Assembly: GCA_021791455.1 (NCBI GenBank)
Contig: JAJYWM010000063.1
Location: 1 to 12,429, forward strand
Reading direction: 5' to 3'
Source of the DNA: a bacterium
GTDB lineage: Bacteria > Chloroflexota > Dormibacteria > UBA8260 > Bog-877
Length of the DNA stretch: 12,429 nt
The notes under the pieces were generated by a model. The model did not search any database, was not told the DNA's origin, and saw nothing but the letters and a program-made list of their open reading frames with translations. Position numbers and translations under genes: made by a program. Shown piece by piece: positions 7,117 to 12,429 of this stretch (position 1 is its first letter; every line of letters starts with the position of its first letter).

Positions 7117-8130
7117 ATGGGTGCTACTGACGGCAAAGCAGCTGGTGGCCCGAGGGGGACGGCGCGGCCTCTCCGGCCGGACCAGAGGCCGGTGCTGGCG
7201 AACCCATGGAAAGGGGCGGACGCTGCCAAGCGGTGGCTTTGGCCCACGGGGCTTCGACGGCTGCTGCCCCCGGTTACCACGTTGGCGATCGTCCTCGGAG
7301 TGATGGCCGGAACCACAGCCTGCGGCGGTAGCCCGCCGCGGCCGTCTCCATCAGTGGCGCCCTCCGCCGGCGCCAGCGAGCTTCCCAGCCCCTCGCCGAC
7401 GACATCCAGTGAGACATCCACGGTGTTCGTGTACCTCATGCGCGGAAGCTACCTGGGGACGGCGCATCACCGGGTCCCCGCCACCAGGGCCATCGCCCGG
7501 GCTGCCATGAGCGAGCTGTTGAAGGGGCCAACCGCCCTCGAATCACAGTCAGGTCTGAGTTCCCAGATCCCCTCGGGGACCAAGCTGCTCGGGCTCAGCG
7601 TCTCGGGGCACGTGGCGACCGTCGTCCTGAGCTCGGAGTTCGGCAGTTCCCTCGGCCAGTCGTCGGCCCTGCCAAGGCTCGCTCAGGTGACCTTCACGCT
7701 CACCCACCTGCCCGGCGTGAGTCGGGTGCAGTTTCAATTTCAGGGCCAGGTGTGGCCAAACCTGCTGGGTGCCCCGGTCCCGCTCGACCGGCCGGTGCAG
7801 CGGTCGGACTTCGAGTCGGTGCTTCCAGCGATCTTCGTCGAGTCCCCTGCCCCGGGGGACGCTCTGGGCACGTCGCTGCGGGTGGAGGGCAGCGCCGATG
7901 TGTTCGAGGCCCAGTTCCAAATCGAGCTGCGTGATTCCGGTGGCAGCCTGGTCCTCAGTGAGCCGGTGATGGCGACGGCGGGGACGGGGCAGCGAGGCAA
8001 TTTCGATGCCACGTTCGCATACCAGACCCATCTCCCGGGCCCAGGGCAGCTCACCGCCTTTGACCTGTCCGCCAAGGACGGCTCCCGAATCGACTCGGTC
8101 TCGATCCCGGTTGTGCTGACCGCCTCCTGA
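7117..8130 (+). CDS. GerMN- and Gmad2-domain lipoprotein
   Basis: A secreted lipoprotein of 337 aa is predicted from the ATG at 7117. A hydrophobic segment (about 50-65) ends in a lipobox-like AGTTAC, with Cys69 as the lipidation site. A Ser/Pro/Thr-rich linker (71-99) would span the cell wall. Next comes a GerMN domain (about 101-214; TVFVYLM, the ATRAIARAAMSELLKGPT block and a final VSRVQFQFQG strand). The protein ends with a Gmad2 immunoglobulin-like domain (about 236-333; IFVESPAPGDAL, LRVEGSADVFEAQFQIELRD). This pair occurs in surface lipoproteins of actinobacteria and firmicutes; GerMN was named from the spore protein GerM, but here no sporulation role is implied. The LpqB beta-propeller is absent. 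Start choice is uncertain: GTG 7009 or ATG 7051 would add 36 or 22 residues of poor quality. The n-region before the hydrophobic segment is long even from 7117. Confidence 0.88.
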   Translation: MGATDGKAAGGPRGTARPLRPDQRPVLANPWKGADAAKRWLWPTGLRRLLPPVTTLAIVLGVMAGTTACGGSPPRPSPSVAPSAGASELPSPSPTTSSETSTVFVYLMRGSYLGTAHHRVPATRAIARAAMSELLKGPTALESQSGLSSQIPSGTKLLGLSVSGHVATVVLSSEFGSSLGQSSALPRLAQVTFTLTHLPGVSRVQFQFQGQVWPNLLGAPVPLDRPVQRSDFESVLPAIFVESPAPGDALGTSLRVEGSADVFEAQFQIELRDSGGSLVLSEPVMATAGTGQRGNFDATFAYQTHLPGPGQLTAFDLSAKDGSRIDSVSIPVVLTAS

Positions 8131-8524
8131 GCGTCGGTCGTGGCGCGAGGGCGGGCCCAGTGGGAGAAGGTGCGGCCGACCCCCTGAGAAGCCGGGGCCC
8201 TGCCGGAGGACGGCTTAGGCCTCCGCCGAAGGGGCGCAGGTCACCATGGGGTCTGGCCACTGCCCTGACAGTTGCGCGGAGGGCGGCCCTCGGCCCGGCG
8301 CAAGGTTGGTGGCTTCCCTTGGGTCCACGAGCTTGCGGGCCGGAGTCGGTGAGGATGGCAGGGGGGTGAGTCAGGGAGAAGCCATGGGGCCGTCCGAGGG
8401 CGATGCGGTGGCCGTGATCTGGCCTCGCCATTCCGCGCCCGACAAAGATCCAGTCGCGCCTGGCCTCGTTCGGCGCGTAGGAACCCCTCCACTGGCCATC
8501 ACGACTGCGGGCGGTGGAATTCGG
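8131..8524. other. Intergenic chromosomal flank, no supported gene
   Basis: This is about 390 nt between the lipoprotein stop and the tRNA remnant. Overlapping open frames on both strands give compositionally biased translations without family resemblance. A possible weak hairpin (CGGAGG/CCTCCG, 8204-8225) follows the lipoprotein gene but has a 10-nt loop and no T-run. Confidence 0.5.
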
Positions 8525-8579
8525 TGGTGCCAGCAGTGGGAGTCGAACCCACACGAGCTTGCGCTCAACGGTTTTTGAG
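8525..8579 (-). tRNA. tRNA-Leu(CAA) 3' remnant, attachment-site scar
   Basis: Read on the minus strand, this 55-nt block has every element of the 3' part of a type II tRNA: loop base C32 and U33 (8579-8578), anticodon CAA (8577-8575), two A, 3' anticodon stem ACCGT (8572-8568), a long variable arm GAGC-GCAA-GCTC (8566-8555), a perfect 5-bp T stem GTGGG/CCCAC with loop TTCGACT (8552-8536), acceptor strand TGCTGGC (8535-8529), discriminator A and an encoded CCA (8527-8525). The 5' half is absent: the bases before the loop (8580 upward) do not give the ACGGT needed to pair, and no D arm or GCCAGCA follows. Homology stopping at the anticodon loop is typical of att sites used by tyrosine integrases. 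It is a remnant, not a working tRNA. Confidence 0.85.
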
Positions 8580-8930
8580 CTCTCGTACTGATGTGCGCTT
8601 GCGTCCGCCGCAGTTCACCCTGATCACAGATCGGAACTCGCGGGTCCGCCACCGGTTGCCTCTGTTCAGCTGGATCCGCTCAGGTTGCCGTCGCGGTTGC
8701 CGTCAGCGTCTGACAGCGTCCCGGAGAGCCAGCGACTCCAACTCAGGCCCCTCATCCACCTGATGTTGATCCGCCCGCTGGTACTCACTGCACCGGCCCG
8801 ACAGGTGCTCTGGAGAGACGGCGCATCGGAGCCGCTGGTCGCGCGTAACCGGGCAACAGTATGCCTGGCTCGCGGTTGCCCGGGCAGGCGAACTAGAGGG
8901 AGTCGCTGTTGGACCAACGCCTTCGGCGCT
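8580..8930. other. Element end next to the att scar, no supported gene
   Basis: This 351-nt stretch lies between the tRNA scar and the stop of the first paralogue. I see no convincing gene. It contains the short motif GTTGCC repeatedly: at 8655-8660, 8684-8689 and 8696-8701 (the last two as GGTTGCCGTC spaced 12 nt apart), 8875-8880, and inverted at 8852-8857. Repeats close to an att core could be integrase or excisionase arm sites, but this is unproven. One inverted pair forms the terminator-like hairpin listed separately. Confidence 0.45.
8849..8883 (-). terminator. Candidate terminator after the paralogue pair
   Basis: A perfect 9-bp inverted repeat (CCGGGCAAC at 8849-8857, GTTGCCCGG at 8875-8883) encloses a 17-nt loop. 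It starts 47 nt beyond the stop of the downstream paralogue. No T-run follows. A second small hairpin (GCGCC-GAA-GGCG type, 8916-8930) sits directly after the stop codon. Either could end the transcript. The long loop leaves room for a protein-binding role instead. Confidence 0.4.
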
Positions 8931-9620
8931 CTAAACGAAAGTGGGTGCCCCCACGGCACGAGCTGCCGCTTCCAAGACCCGAGACGCATCGATCTCCGCG
9001 CGGGACATGCGCAGTCCTTTCGCCGGCCACTCGCAGACCAGACCAAGGCGCCCGGGTGGCGGCAGGGGCTGGACCCAGACCTCGAAGTCCCACTGCCTCA
9101 GACCACCAGCACCTCTCAGCTCGAGTTGCGCGTTAAGCACCCCAGCCGGCGCCCCGGATCCGACGCCGTCGGCGTCCAGGTTAGTCACTTTTCTGCCATC
9201 GCTGAAGACCACCCCAACACGTAGCAGATCGGCCGGCAGATCGGCCAGCCCGGCTCGACGTCGCTGGCGGCCCCACGAAAGGGAGTGGGGGAATCGGGTG
9301 TCGTCAAAGCGAAAACTCCTGTGGGGCGTCCGGAAGGCGACCCTCGCAGGTGGCTCCACTAGCCCCACGGCGACTCCCGTGGGTGGCTCCACTAGCCGCA
9401 CCAGCAGCGTGAACCCAAACCCGGTGGGGTACCCAAGAAACCGGCCCACGGCCACTGCCGCACTGGCTGACCTACCTAGGAGGATCACTTCGGCAACGAC
9501 TCCAGGGAGGATGTCCTCGGACGGCCACTCGATCGGAGGCACCGTCGCCGGGACGGGCAACGACGAACGGGACTCGAAGAAGCCCACCTCCTCACCATCC
9601 GCGACGGCCGTGCCTGCCAT
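8931..9620 (-). CDS. Unnamed conserved protein, second of a tandem paralogous pair
   Basis: A soluble 229-aa protein is predicted from the ATG at 9620, with no signal peptide. I know no named domain for it. It shares a clear pattern with its upstream neighbour: a W-x-SED-x-x-PG-type start (about 31-40), YPTGFGFTLLVRL (64-76), RVGVVFSDGR (134-143), then an aromatic/Pro block VWVQPLPPPGRLGLVCEWPA (181-200) and an acidic-helix end EIDASRVLEAAARAV (209-223). The closing block recalls hypothetical proteins I have seen in actinobacteria, but I cannot name a function. Residues 76-86 and 87-96 are a tandem duplication (LVEPP twice). The ATG lies 29 nt inside the neighbour's 3' end, so expression is coupled. 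The ribosome-binding site is weak; a GTG at 9587 is an alternative start. Confidence 0.72.
   Translation of the reverse strand: MAGTAVADGEEVGFFESRSSLPVPATVPPIEWPSEDILPGVVAEVILLGRSASAAVAVGRFLGYPTGFGFTLLVRLVEPPTGVAVGLVEPPARVAFRTPHRSFRFDDTRFPHSLSWGRQRRRAGLADLPADLLRVGVVFSDGRKVTNLDADGVGSGAPAGVLNAQLELRGAGGLRQWDFEVWVQPLPPPGRLGLVCEWPAKGLRMSRAEIDASRVLEAAARAVGAPTFV
9349..9397. repeat. Two copies of a 16-bp direct repeat inside a gene
   Basis: The sequence GGTGGCTCCACTAGCC occurs exactly at 9349-9364 and again at 9382-9397. The 33-nt period is in frame and adds 11 residues (LVEPP repeated) to the downstream paralogue. The upstream paralogue has no such duplication at the matching place (RLREPQPHG). Confidence 0.85.
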
Positions 9621-10233
9621 CGAAGCAGTGCCCAGGCCCCGGCGGCCAGAGCTCGATGGCCCTCGCCGCCGCGTCTCGGATCGGGCCACTGTCCATCTCT
9701 ACACAGGTCTTCCCGATCGCCATGGCCGGCCAAGAGCATAGGAACGAGAGGGGACCTGGCGGTGGGAGTGGCCAGACCCACCAAGTCGAGTAGCTCCGCT
9801 GAGCCGTGGCCTTGCCCATCAGCCCCCGATGTGCGATTTGATCATCTGGCTCGGGGTCGGCAGGGGAGGGTGCCGTGATCGCTCCCGGGAACCGAGGGGT
9901 GCGCCCATCGGCGAACGCCAAAGTGAAGTGGAACCGCTCGCCTGCCCCAAACAGCGGGGAACCACTTTCGAGGTCACGGCCGTGCGGTTCGAACAATGGC
10001 CCTATCTCTGGGGTGCCGTGCGGCTGAGGCTCGCGGAGCCGGATGCTGAGCCCATACCAGAAGCCGACCGGGCAGGCCCACAGTACTGAGACCAGTACGA
10101 CAGCCTTGGAACTGGCAGCCATGACCGCATCCAGCGCAACGGCACCCGGGATCACGTTGTCGGGGGCCGCGGACCAAGGCGGCAGTGCGCCGCCGTGCCC
10201 CGTCATCGGCTGGTGCCGCTCAACCGATCCCAT
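9592..10233 (-). CDS. Unnamed conserved protein, first of a tandem paralogous pair
   Basis: The 213-aa soluble protein starts at the ATG at 10233. It is homologous to the following gene: W-x-x-x-PD-x-x-IPG (20-30), CPVGFWYGLSIRLREP (54-69) against YPTGFGFTLLVRLVEP, FHFTLAFADGR (101-111) against LRVGVVFSDGR, and WVWPLPPPGPLSFLCSWPA (152-170) against VWVQPLPPPGRLGLVCEWPA. Both end with Asp plus a helix rich in Ala/Arg (181-193). A segment of about 35 residues between the FADGR and WVWPLPPPG blocks is Pro/Asp-rich and variable. The last 13 residues (after GPG) are encoded where the next gene's start overlaps and have no counterpart in the paralogue. No function is known to me. The gene probably has its own promoter, since about 420 nt separate it from the integrase upstream. 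Confidence 0.72.
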   Translation of the reverse strand: MGSVERHQPMTGHGGALPPWSAAPDNVIPGAVALDAVMAASSKAVVLVSVLWACPVGFWYGLSIRLREPQPHGTPEIGPLFEPHGRDLESGSPLFGAGERFHFTLAFADGRTPRFPGAITAPSPADPEPDDQIAHRGLMGKATAQRSYSTWWVWPLPPPGPLSFLCSWPAMAIGKTCVEMDSGPIRDAAARAIELWPPGPGHCFDGRHGRRGW

Positions 10234-10650
10234 GCTGACAGCCTACGGCGCCCGCCGGTCGGAGTGGTCGGGGTCAGCAGAGAGCTTGGCGCCCGCTTGG
10301 GCAAGCACCTCGAAAGGCGCAGCCGGGAGCCGGCCCGCGGTCCCGATTGCTCAGGGAGCCCGGGAGGTGATTGTGGGCGGGTGATTGGCTCCACAAGGAC
10401 TTCCCTCGCCGGACGGCGGTCTGTACGACGAGGTTGGAGCGGCCACCGACCCTTCAGTGTGCGCTGGCCACTGACCACGCCTTTGGCCATCCAACGTCAT
10501 GGCCTGACCAGCGCCGATACTGATCCTTTGGCCGCGCCACGCGTCTGCCTGAGGGCTTGGGACAGGTAGGGGCCGATCGGCGGCTGCGACCTGACCACGG
10601 GTCCACTCGCCGTCGGCAGGGGTAGGGGTCGCAGGCAACGGCGCATCCAC
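10234..10650. other. Non-coding stretch between the paralogues and int
   Basis: About 417 nt with no supported gene; frames on both strands give Pro/Arg/Ser-rich, unfamiliar translations. It holds two partly similar blocks: CTGACCA at 10471 and 10504, each followed by CCTTTGGCC (10480-10488 and 10525-10533), plus a third CTGACCA at 10591-10597. Arms TGCGACC (10585-10591) and GGTCGCA (10627-10633) could pair downstream of the int stop, but with a 35-nt loop. The promoter of the paralogue operon should also lie here. Confidence 0.45.
10240..10245 (-). promoter_or_regulatory. Possible -10 element of a leaderless transcript
   Basis: On the minus strand TAGGCT (a TAnnnT match) lies 6 nt before the ATG at 10233, and no Shine-Dalgarno sequence precedes that ATG. 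This spacing is what leaderless actinobacterial genes show. The evidence is only one short match, and I found no clear -35. Confidence 0.25.
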
Positions 10651-11763
10651 CTACTCCAGCAGGCTGGCCATCGACTCGGCCGCGGCTCGCTGCATGGTCT
10701 CGGTGACGTGCGAGTAGCGGTCCAGGGTTATCGCCACCGTGGCATGGCCGAGCATCTCGCTGGCCACCTTCGGGTGCACTCCTTGGCTGAGGAGCAGGGT
10801 CGCCGCCGTATGGCGTAGATCGTGGAACCTTATAGGCGGCAGGCTCGCCCGCTTCAGCAATGGCATGAAGTCGCCGCGAACCACCTGGTCGCGCTTGAGG
10901 AGGCCGCCGACGGCTGTCGTGAAGACCAGGTCGCTGTCGTCCCACGCGGCTCCGAGCCGCGCTCGATCCTGGTCCTGCCGCAGTCGATGGCGCTCCAGAG
11001 CGGCCACGGCTTGAGGTGTCAGCACCACCGCCCGCCTGGACCGGGCGGTCTTCGGGGGCGTGATCAGCAGCTGTGACCCCACCTTGGTCACGGTGCCGGT
11101 CACCTGGACGGTCCGGCGGGCGAGATCGATCGCGGACCAGCGAAGTGCCAGGAGCTCCCCTTGCCTCATGCCAGTGGTGACCGCGACCACGTACAGGGCT
11201 TCGAGAGGGCTCTCTGCGGCCGCGCGGCAGAGGAGCTTCACCTGTTCCGAGGTCAGAGTGCTCATCTCGGCGCTGACCATCCTGGGGGGACGCACCAGTC
11301 CGGCTATGTTGCGCTGGACCATGCCCCATCGGACGGCGTCGGCGAGAGCGCGATGGAGGACGGCGTGGGCGTGATGCGCCGTGGTCGGGCTGATCCCGGC
11401 GTCCAGCATCCGCCGGTGGACCTCACGCACGTGTTGGGGCCCGAGTTGCGACAGCTGCACCCGTCCGAGAACGGGGATCAGGTGCAGGCGCCCGAGCTCC
11501 TCGTATCGCTGCAGGGTCCGGGGACGAAGGTGCGGCTGCATCCCAGGCAGCCAGACCTCCCAGTAGTGCCCGAAGGTCTCGCGGCCGCCGTTCGGGAGGA
11601 AGCCGTCCTCATGGGCCTTGAGCGCGGCCACCAACTGCCGGTTGACGGCCTCCGGGGTCGATCCGTGCAGCCGGTGCCGGCGCCCGCCCAGGAAGATCGC
11701 CGCCTCCCAGCGGCCGTCCTTGCGGTGGTAGATCGTGCCCTCGCCGTTGGCTCGCTTGGCCAT
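10651..11763 (-). CDS. int: Tyrosine-type site-specific integrase
   Basis: This 370-aa recombinase integrates and excises the element at the tRNA-type att site. The N-terminus (MAKRANGEGTIYHRKDGRWE, about 1-55) is a typical arm-site DNA-binding domain. A core-binding SAM-like helical domain follows (about 62-160). The catalytic domain carries the full active set: Arg200 (TTGMRQGEL), Lys238 (PPKTARSRR), His314 and Arg317 (RFHDLRHTAATLLL), His340 (EMLGHA) and the nucleophile Tyr350 (DRYSHV). Nothing is missing, so it should be active. The ATG at 11763 is preceded by GGTGAG at good distance; this site overlaps the xis stop, and the gap between the genes is 7 nt. The gene reads toward the att scar, as expected, though about 2 kb separates them. 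The length is normal for actinomycete element integrases. Confidence 0.96.
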   Translation of the reverse strand: MAKRANGEGTIYHRKDGRWEAAIFLGGRRHRLHGSTPEAVNRQLVAALKAHEDGFLPNGGRETFGHYWEVWLPGMQPHLRPRTLQRYEELGRLHLIPVLGRVQLSQLGPQHVREVHRRMLDAGISPTTAHHAHAVLHRALADAVRWGMVQRNIAGLVRPPRMVSAEMSTLTSEQVKLLCRAAAESPLEALYVVAVTTGMRQGELLALRWSAIDLARRTVQVTGTVTKVGSQLLITPPKTARSRRAVVLTPQAVAALERHRLRQDQDRARLGAAWDDSDLVFTTAVGGLLKRDQVVRGDFMPLLKRASLPPIRFHDLRHTAATLLLSQGVHPKVASEMLGHATVAITLDRYSHVTETMQRAAAESMASLLE

Positions 11764-11770
11764 GTCGGGC

Positions 11771-11983
11771 TCACCGCTCTCGGTGGTGCCCGAAGCCTGT
11801 GCGTGGCGATCGCTCCCACCGCTCGCGCACGTACCCTTCGACCGCTGCCGCCGGGACGCGGGTCAGCCGGCCCAGCTTGACGACAGGTAGCTCTCCGCGC
11901 TGGATCATCCCGTAGAGGTAGGTCCGCCTGCACCCGAGCAGGTGGGCGGCCTCATCCACGTTGAGGAGCAGCTTCTCAGTCAC
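11771..11983 (-). CDS. xis: Excisionase-family helix-turn-helix protein
   Basis: The protein has 70 aa and consists almost entirely of a MerR-like winged helix-turn-helix of the excisionase (HTH_17) type: LNVDEAAHLLGC (7-18), RRTYLYGMIQRGELP (19-33) and VVKLGRLTRVPAAAVEGYV (34-52). Such proteins bind near att sites and tilt the integrase toward excision. The start is the GTG at 11983: it overlaps the stop of the preceding gene by 4 nt (GTGA) and has a strong ribosome-binding site (GGGAGG) inside that gene. The frame is open further upstream to about 12364, but that part is the out-of-frame reading of the preceding gene. The int gene follows after 7 nt, so both are made from one message. Confidence 0.9.
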   Translation of the reverse strand: MTEKLLLNVDEAAHLLGCRRTYLYGMIQRGELPVVKLGRLTRVPAAAVEGYVRERWERSPRTGFGHHRER

Positions 11984-12429
11984 TGGGCCACCTCCCAGAT
12001 CAGTTGGGGGGTGATCCTGAACATCCGCTCCGCGCGCAGGCGGTCTCGCTTGGCGTCCACCAACCCCTCGAAGTCCCGCCCCGTCGCTTGGAGGTGGCGG
12101 GTCGCCAGGTATCCCGCCGTGCGCAGCACCGCCGCAAGGTCGTCCTCGGTGGAGAGCGCGCCGAGGGCGCTCGCGTAGCCGATGAAGCCCCGCACCAACC
12201 GGTCCTGGGCGGCTGCCCGCACCCGCTGCCGCACGAGTGGCGAGGATGGCGACCCGAGCTGGACCCCGCGGAGCTCGCCCCAGACCGGATCCTGGTGCCA
12301 CCGGGAGCGGTTGCTGTCCTTCCCCGGGCGGCGGAGCGAGATCCACCCCATCCCGTACTCCCACAGCCCTTGGCGCGACCCGAGCGCCTGCTCGAGGGTC
12401 TCCAGCCCGAACGCTCGCAGTGCTCGGCG
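11980..12429 (-). CDS. Unrecognised element gene, 5' end outside the window
   Basis: The C-terminal 149 residues are visible, ending in LIWEVAQ at a TGA (11982-11980), with the frame open to the window edge. An internal ATG at 12351 exists, but the residues before it (FGLETLEQALGSRQGLWEYG) read as good protein, so the true start is further right. The visible part is soluble and probably mostly helical, with a basic stretch (SLRRPGKDSNRSRWH) and a late DAKRDRLRAERMF segment. I do not recognise a family. In pSAM2-type elements the gene just before xis encodes the replication initiator RepSA, but I see none of the RepSA C-terminal features I would expect, so position alone is not enough to name it. 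It is coupled to xis by a 4-nt overlap. Confidence 0.75.
   Translation of the reverse strand, partial: RRALRAFGLETLEQALGSRQGLWEYGMGWISLRRPGKDSNRSRWHQDPVWGELRGVQLGSPSSPLVRQRVRAAAQDRLVRGFIGYASALGALSTEDDLAAVLRTAGYLATRHLQATGRDFEGLVDAKRDRLRAERMFRITPQLIWEVAQ

Larger units (their letters stand above)
8525..12429. mobile_element. Left end of an integrative element in a tRNA-Leu gene
   Basis: The tRNA-Leu 3' scar marks the boundary. To its right lie two cargo-like paralogues, a tyrosine integrase, an excisionase and an unrecognised coupled gene that leaves the window. The order coupled gene-xis-int reading toward the att site is that of actinomycete integrative elements of the pSAM2 type. Orientation is consistent. 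The tRNA reads leftward, so its 3' half stays with the left flank. Its 5' half would be carried to the far right end, where it should be joined to the element's own 3' copy. What is atypical is the 2.1 kb, with two genes, between the scar and int. An older, different element as the source of the scar cannot be excluded. The right end is not in the window. Confidence 0.7.

Noticed and set aside
8204..8225. Terminator after the lipoprotein gene
   Set aside because: The stem has only 6 bp with a 10-nt loop and no T-run; competing pairings exist in the same stretch.
8525..8579. 3' end of a tmRNA
   Set aside because: The long variable arm and CAA anticodon loop fit tRNA-Leu, and the acceptor strand does not resemble a tmRNA end.
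8051..8652. Open frames crossing the tRNA remnant on both strands
   Set aside because: Their translations include the usual spurious peptide of a tRNA T arm and no protein family; overlap with a structural RNA remnant argues against coding.
8525..8930. Intact tRNA-Leu interrupted by a group I intron in the anticodon loop
   Set aside because: Such introns are known in tRNA-Leu, but no 5' half with GCCAGCA and a D arm occurs on the minus strand to the right within the window, whereas int/xis explain the break.
10454..11329. Minus-strand open frame (291 codons) within int
   Set aside because: Shadow frame of the integrase, whose catalytic residues are all present in the chosen frame.
11980..12429. 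RepSA-type replication initiator
   Set aside because: Position fits, but the visible C-terminal 149 residues show no feature I can tie to that family, so I left it unnamed.
1..12429. CRISPR arrays, rRNA genes and insertion sequences
   Set aside because: No regularly spaced repeats, no rRNA-like blocks and no transposase motif seen on either strand.

Overview
The window is very GC-rich DNA with strong G/C preference at third codon positions. Its gene content points to an actinobacterium or a close relative: a CtpE-like P-type ATPase, a DUF4389 membrane protein, a GerMN/Gmad2 lipoprotein and an int/xis pair of actinomycete integrative-element type. Species cannot be named from the sequence.

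It divides into two parts. The left part (1 to about 8,524) looks like resident chromosome. It begins with the 3' end of a small membrane-protein gene (+). Next is a four-gene minus-strand run, read from right to left: a double-DUF4389 membrane protein (6045-6767), a small PLDc_N-type membrane protein (5606-5872), a CtpE-like cation ATPase (3233-5593) and a P1B-5 heavy-metal ATPase with a C-terminal hemerythrin-like domain (925-3243). The two ATPase genes overlap by 11 nt and are almost certainly translated from one message. Together they suggest a membrane ion-homeostasis module in which the last pump may sense metal, oxygen or redox state through its di-iron domain. A GerMN-Gmad2 lipoprotein gene (7117-8130, +) diverges from this run.

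The right part (about 8,525 to the end) is one end of an integrative element. At 8525-8579 (minus strand) lies the 3' part of a type II tRNA-Leu, from the anticodon loop (CAA) through the variable arm and T arm to an encoded CCA. Its 5' half is missing. This is the scar left when an element integrates into a tRNA gene. Further right come two minus-strand paralogous genes of an unnamed family (8931-9620 and 9592-10233), then a tyrosine integrase (10651-11763), an excisionase (11771-11983) and an unrecognised gene that runs off the window (11980-12429). The last three form a tight operon, with a 4-nt overlap and a 7-nt gap. The geometry predicts that the element continues to the right and ends at an intact tRNA-Leu(CAA) gene on the minus strand, outside this window.

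The two most interesting points are the hemerythrin-fused P1B-5 pump coupled to a CtpE-like pump, and the tandem paralogues carried between the attachment scar and the integrase. No complete undescribed system can be claimed from this window alone.
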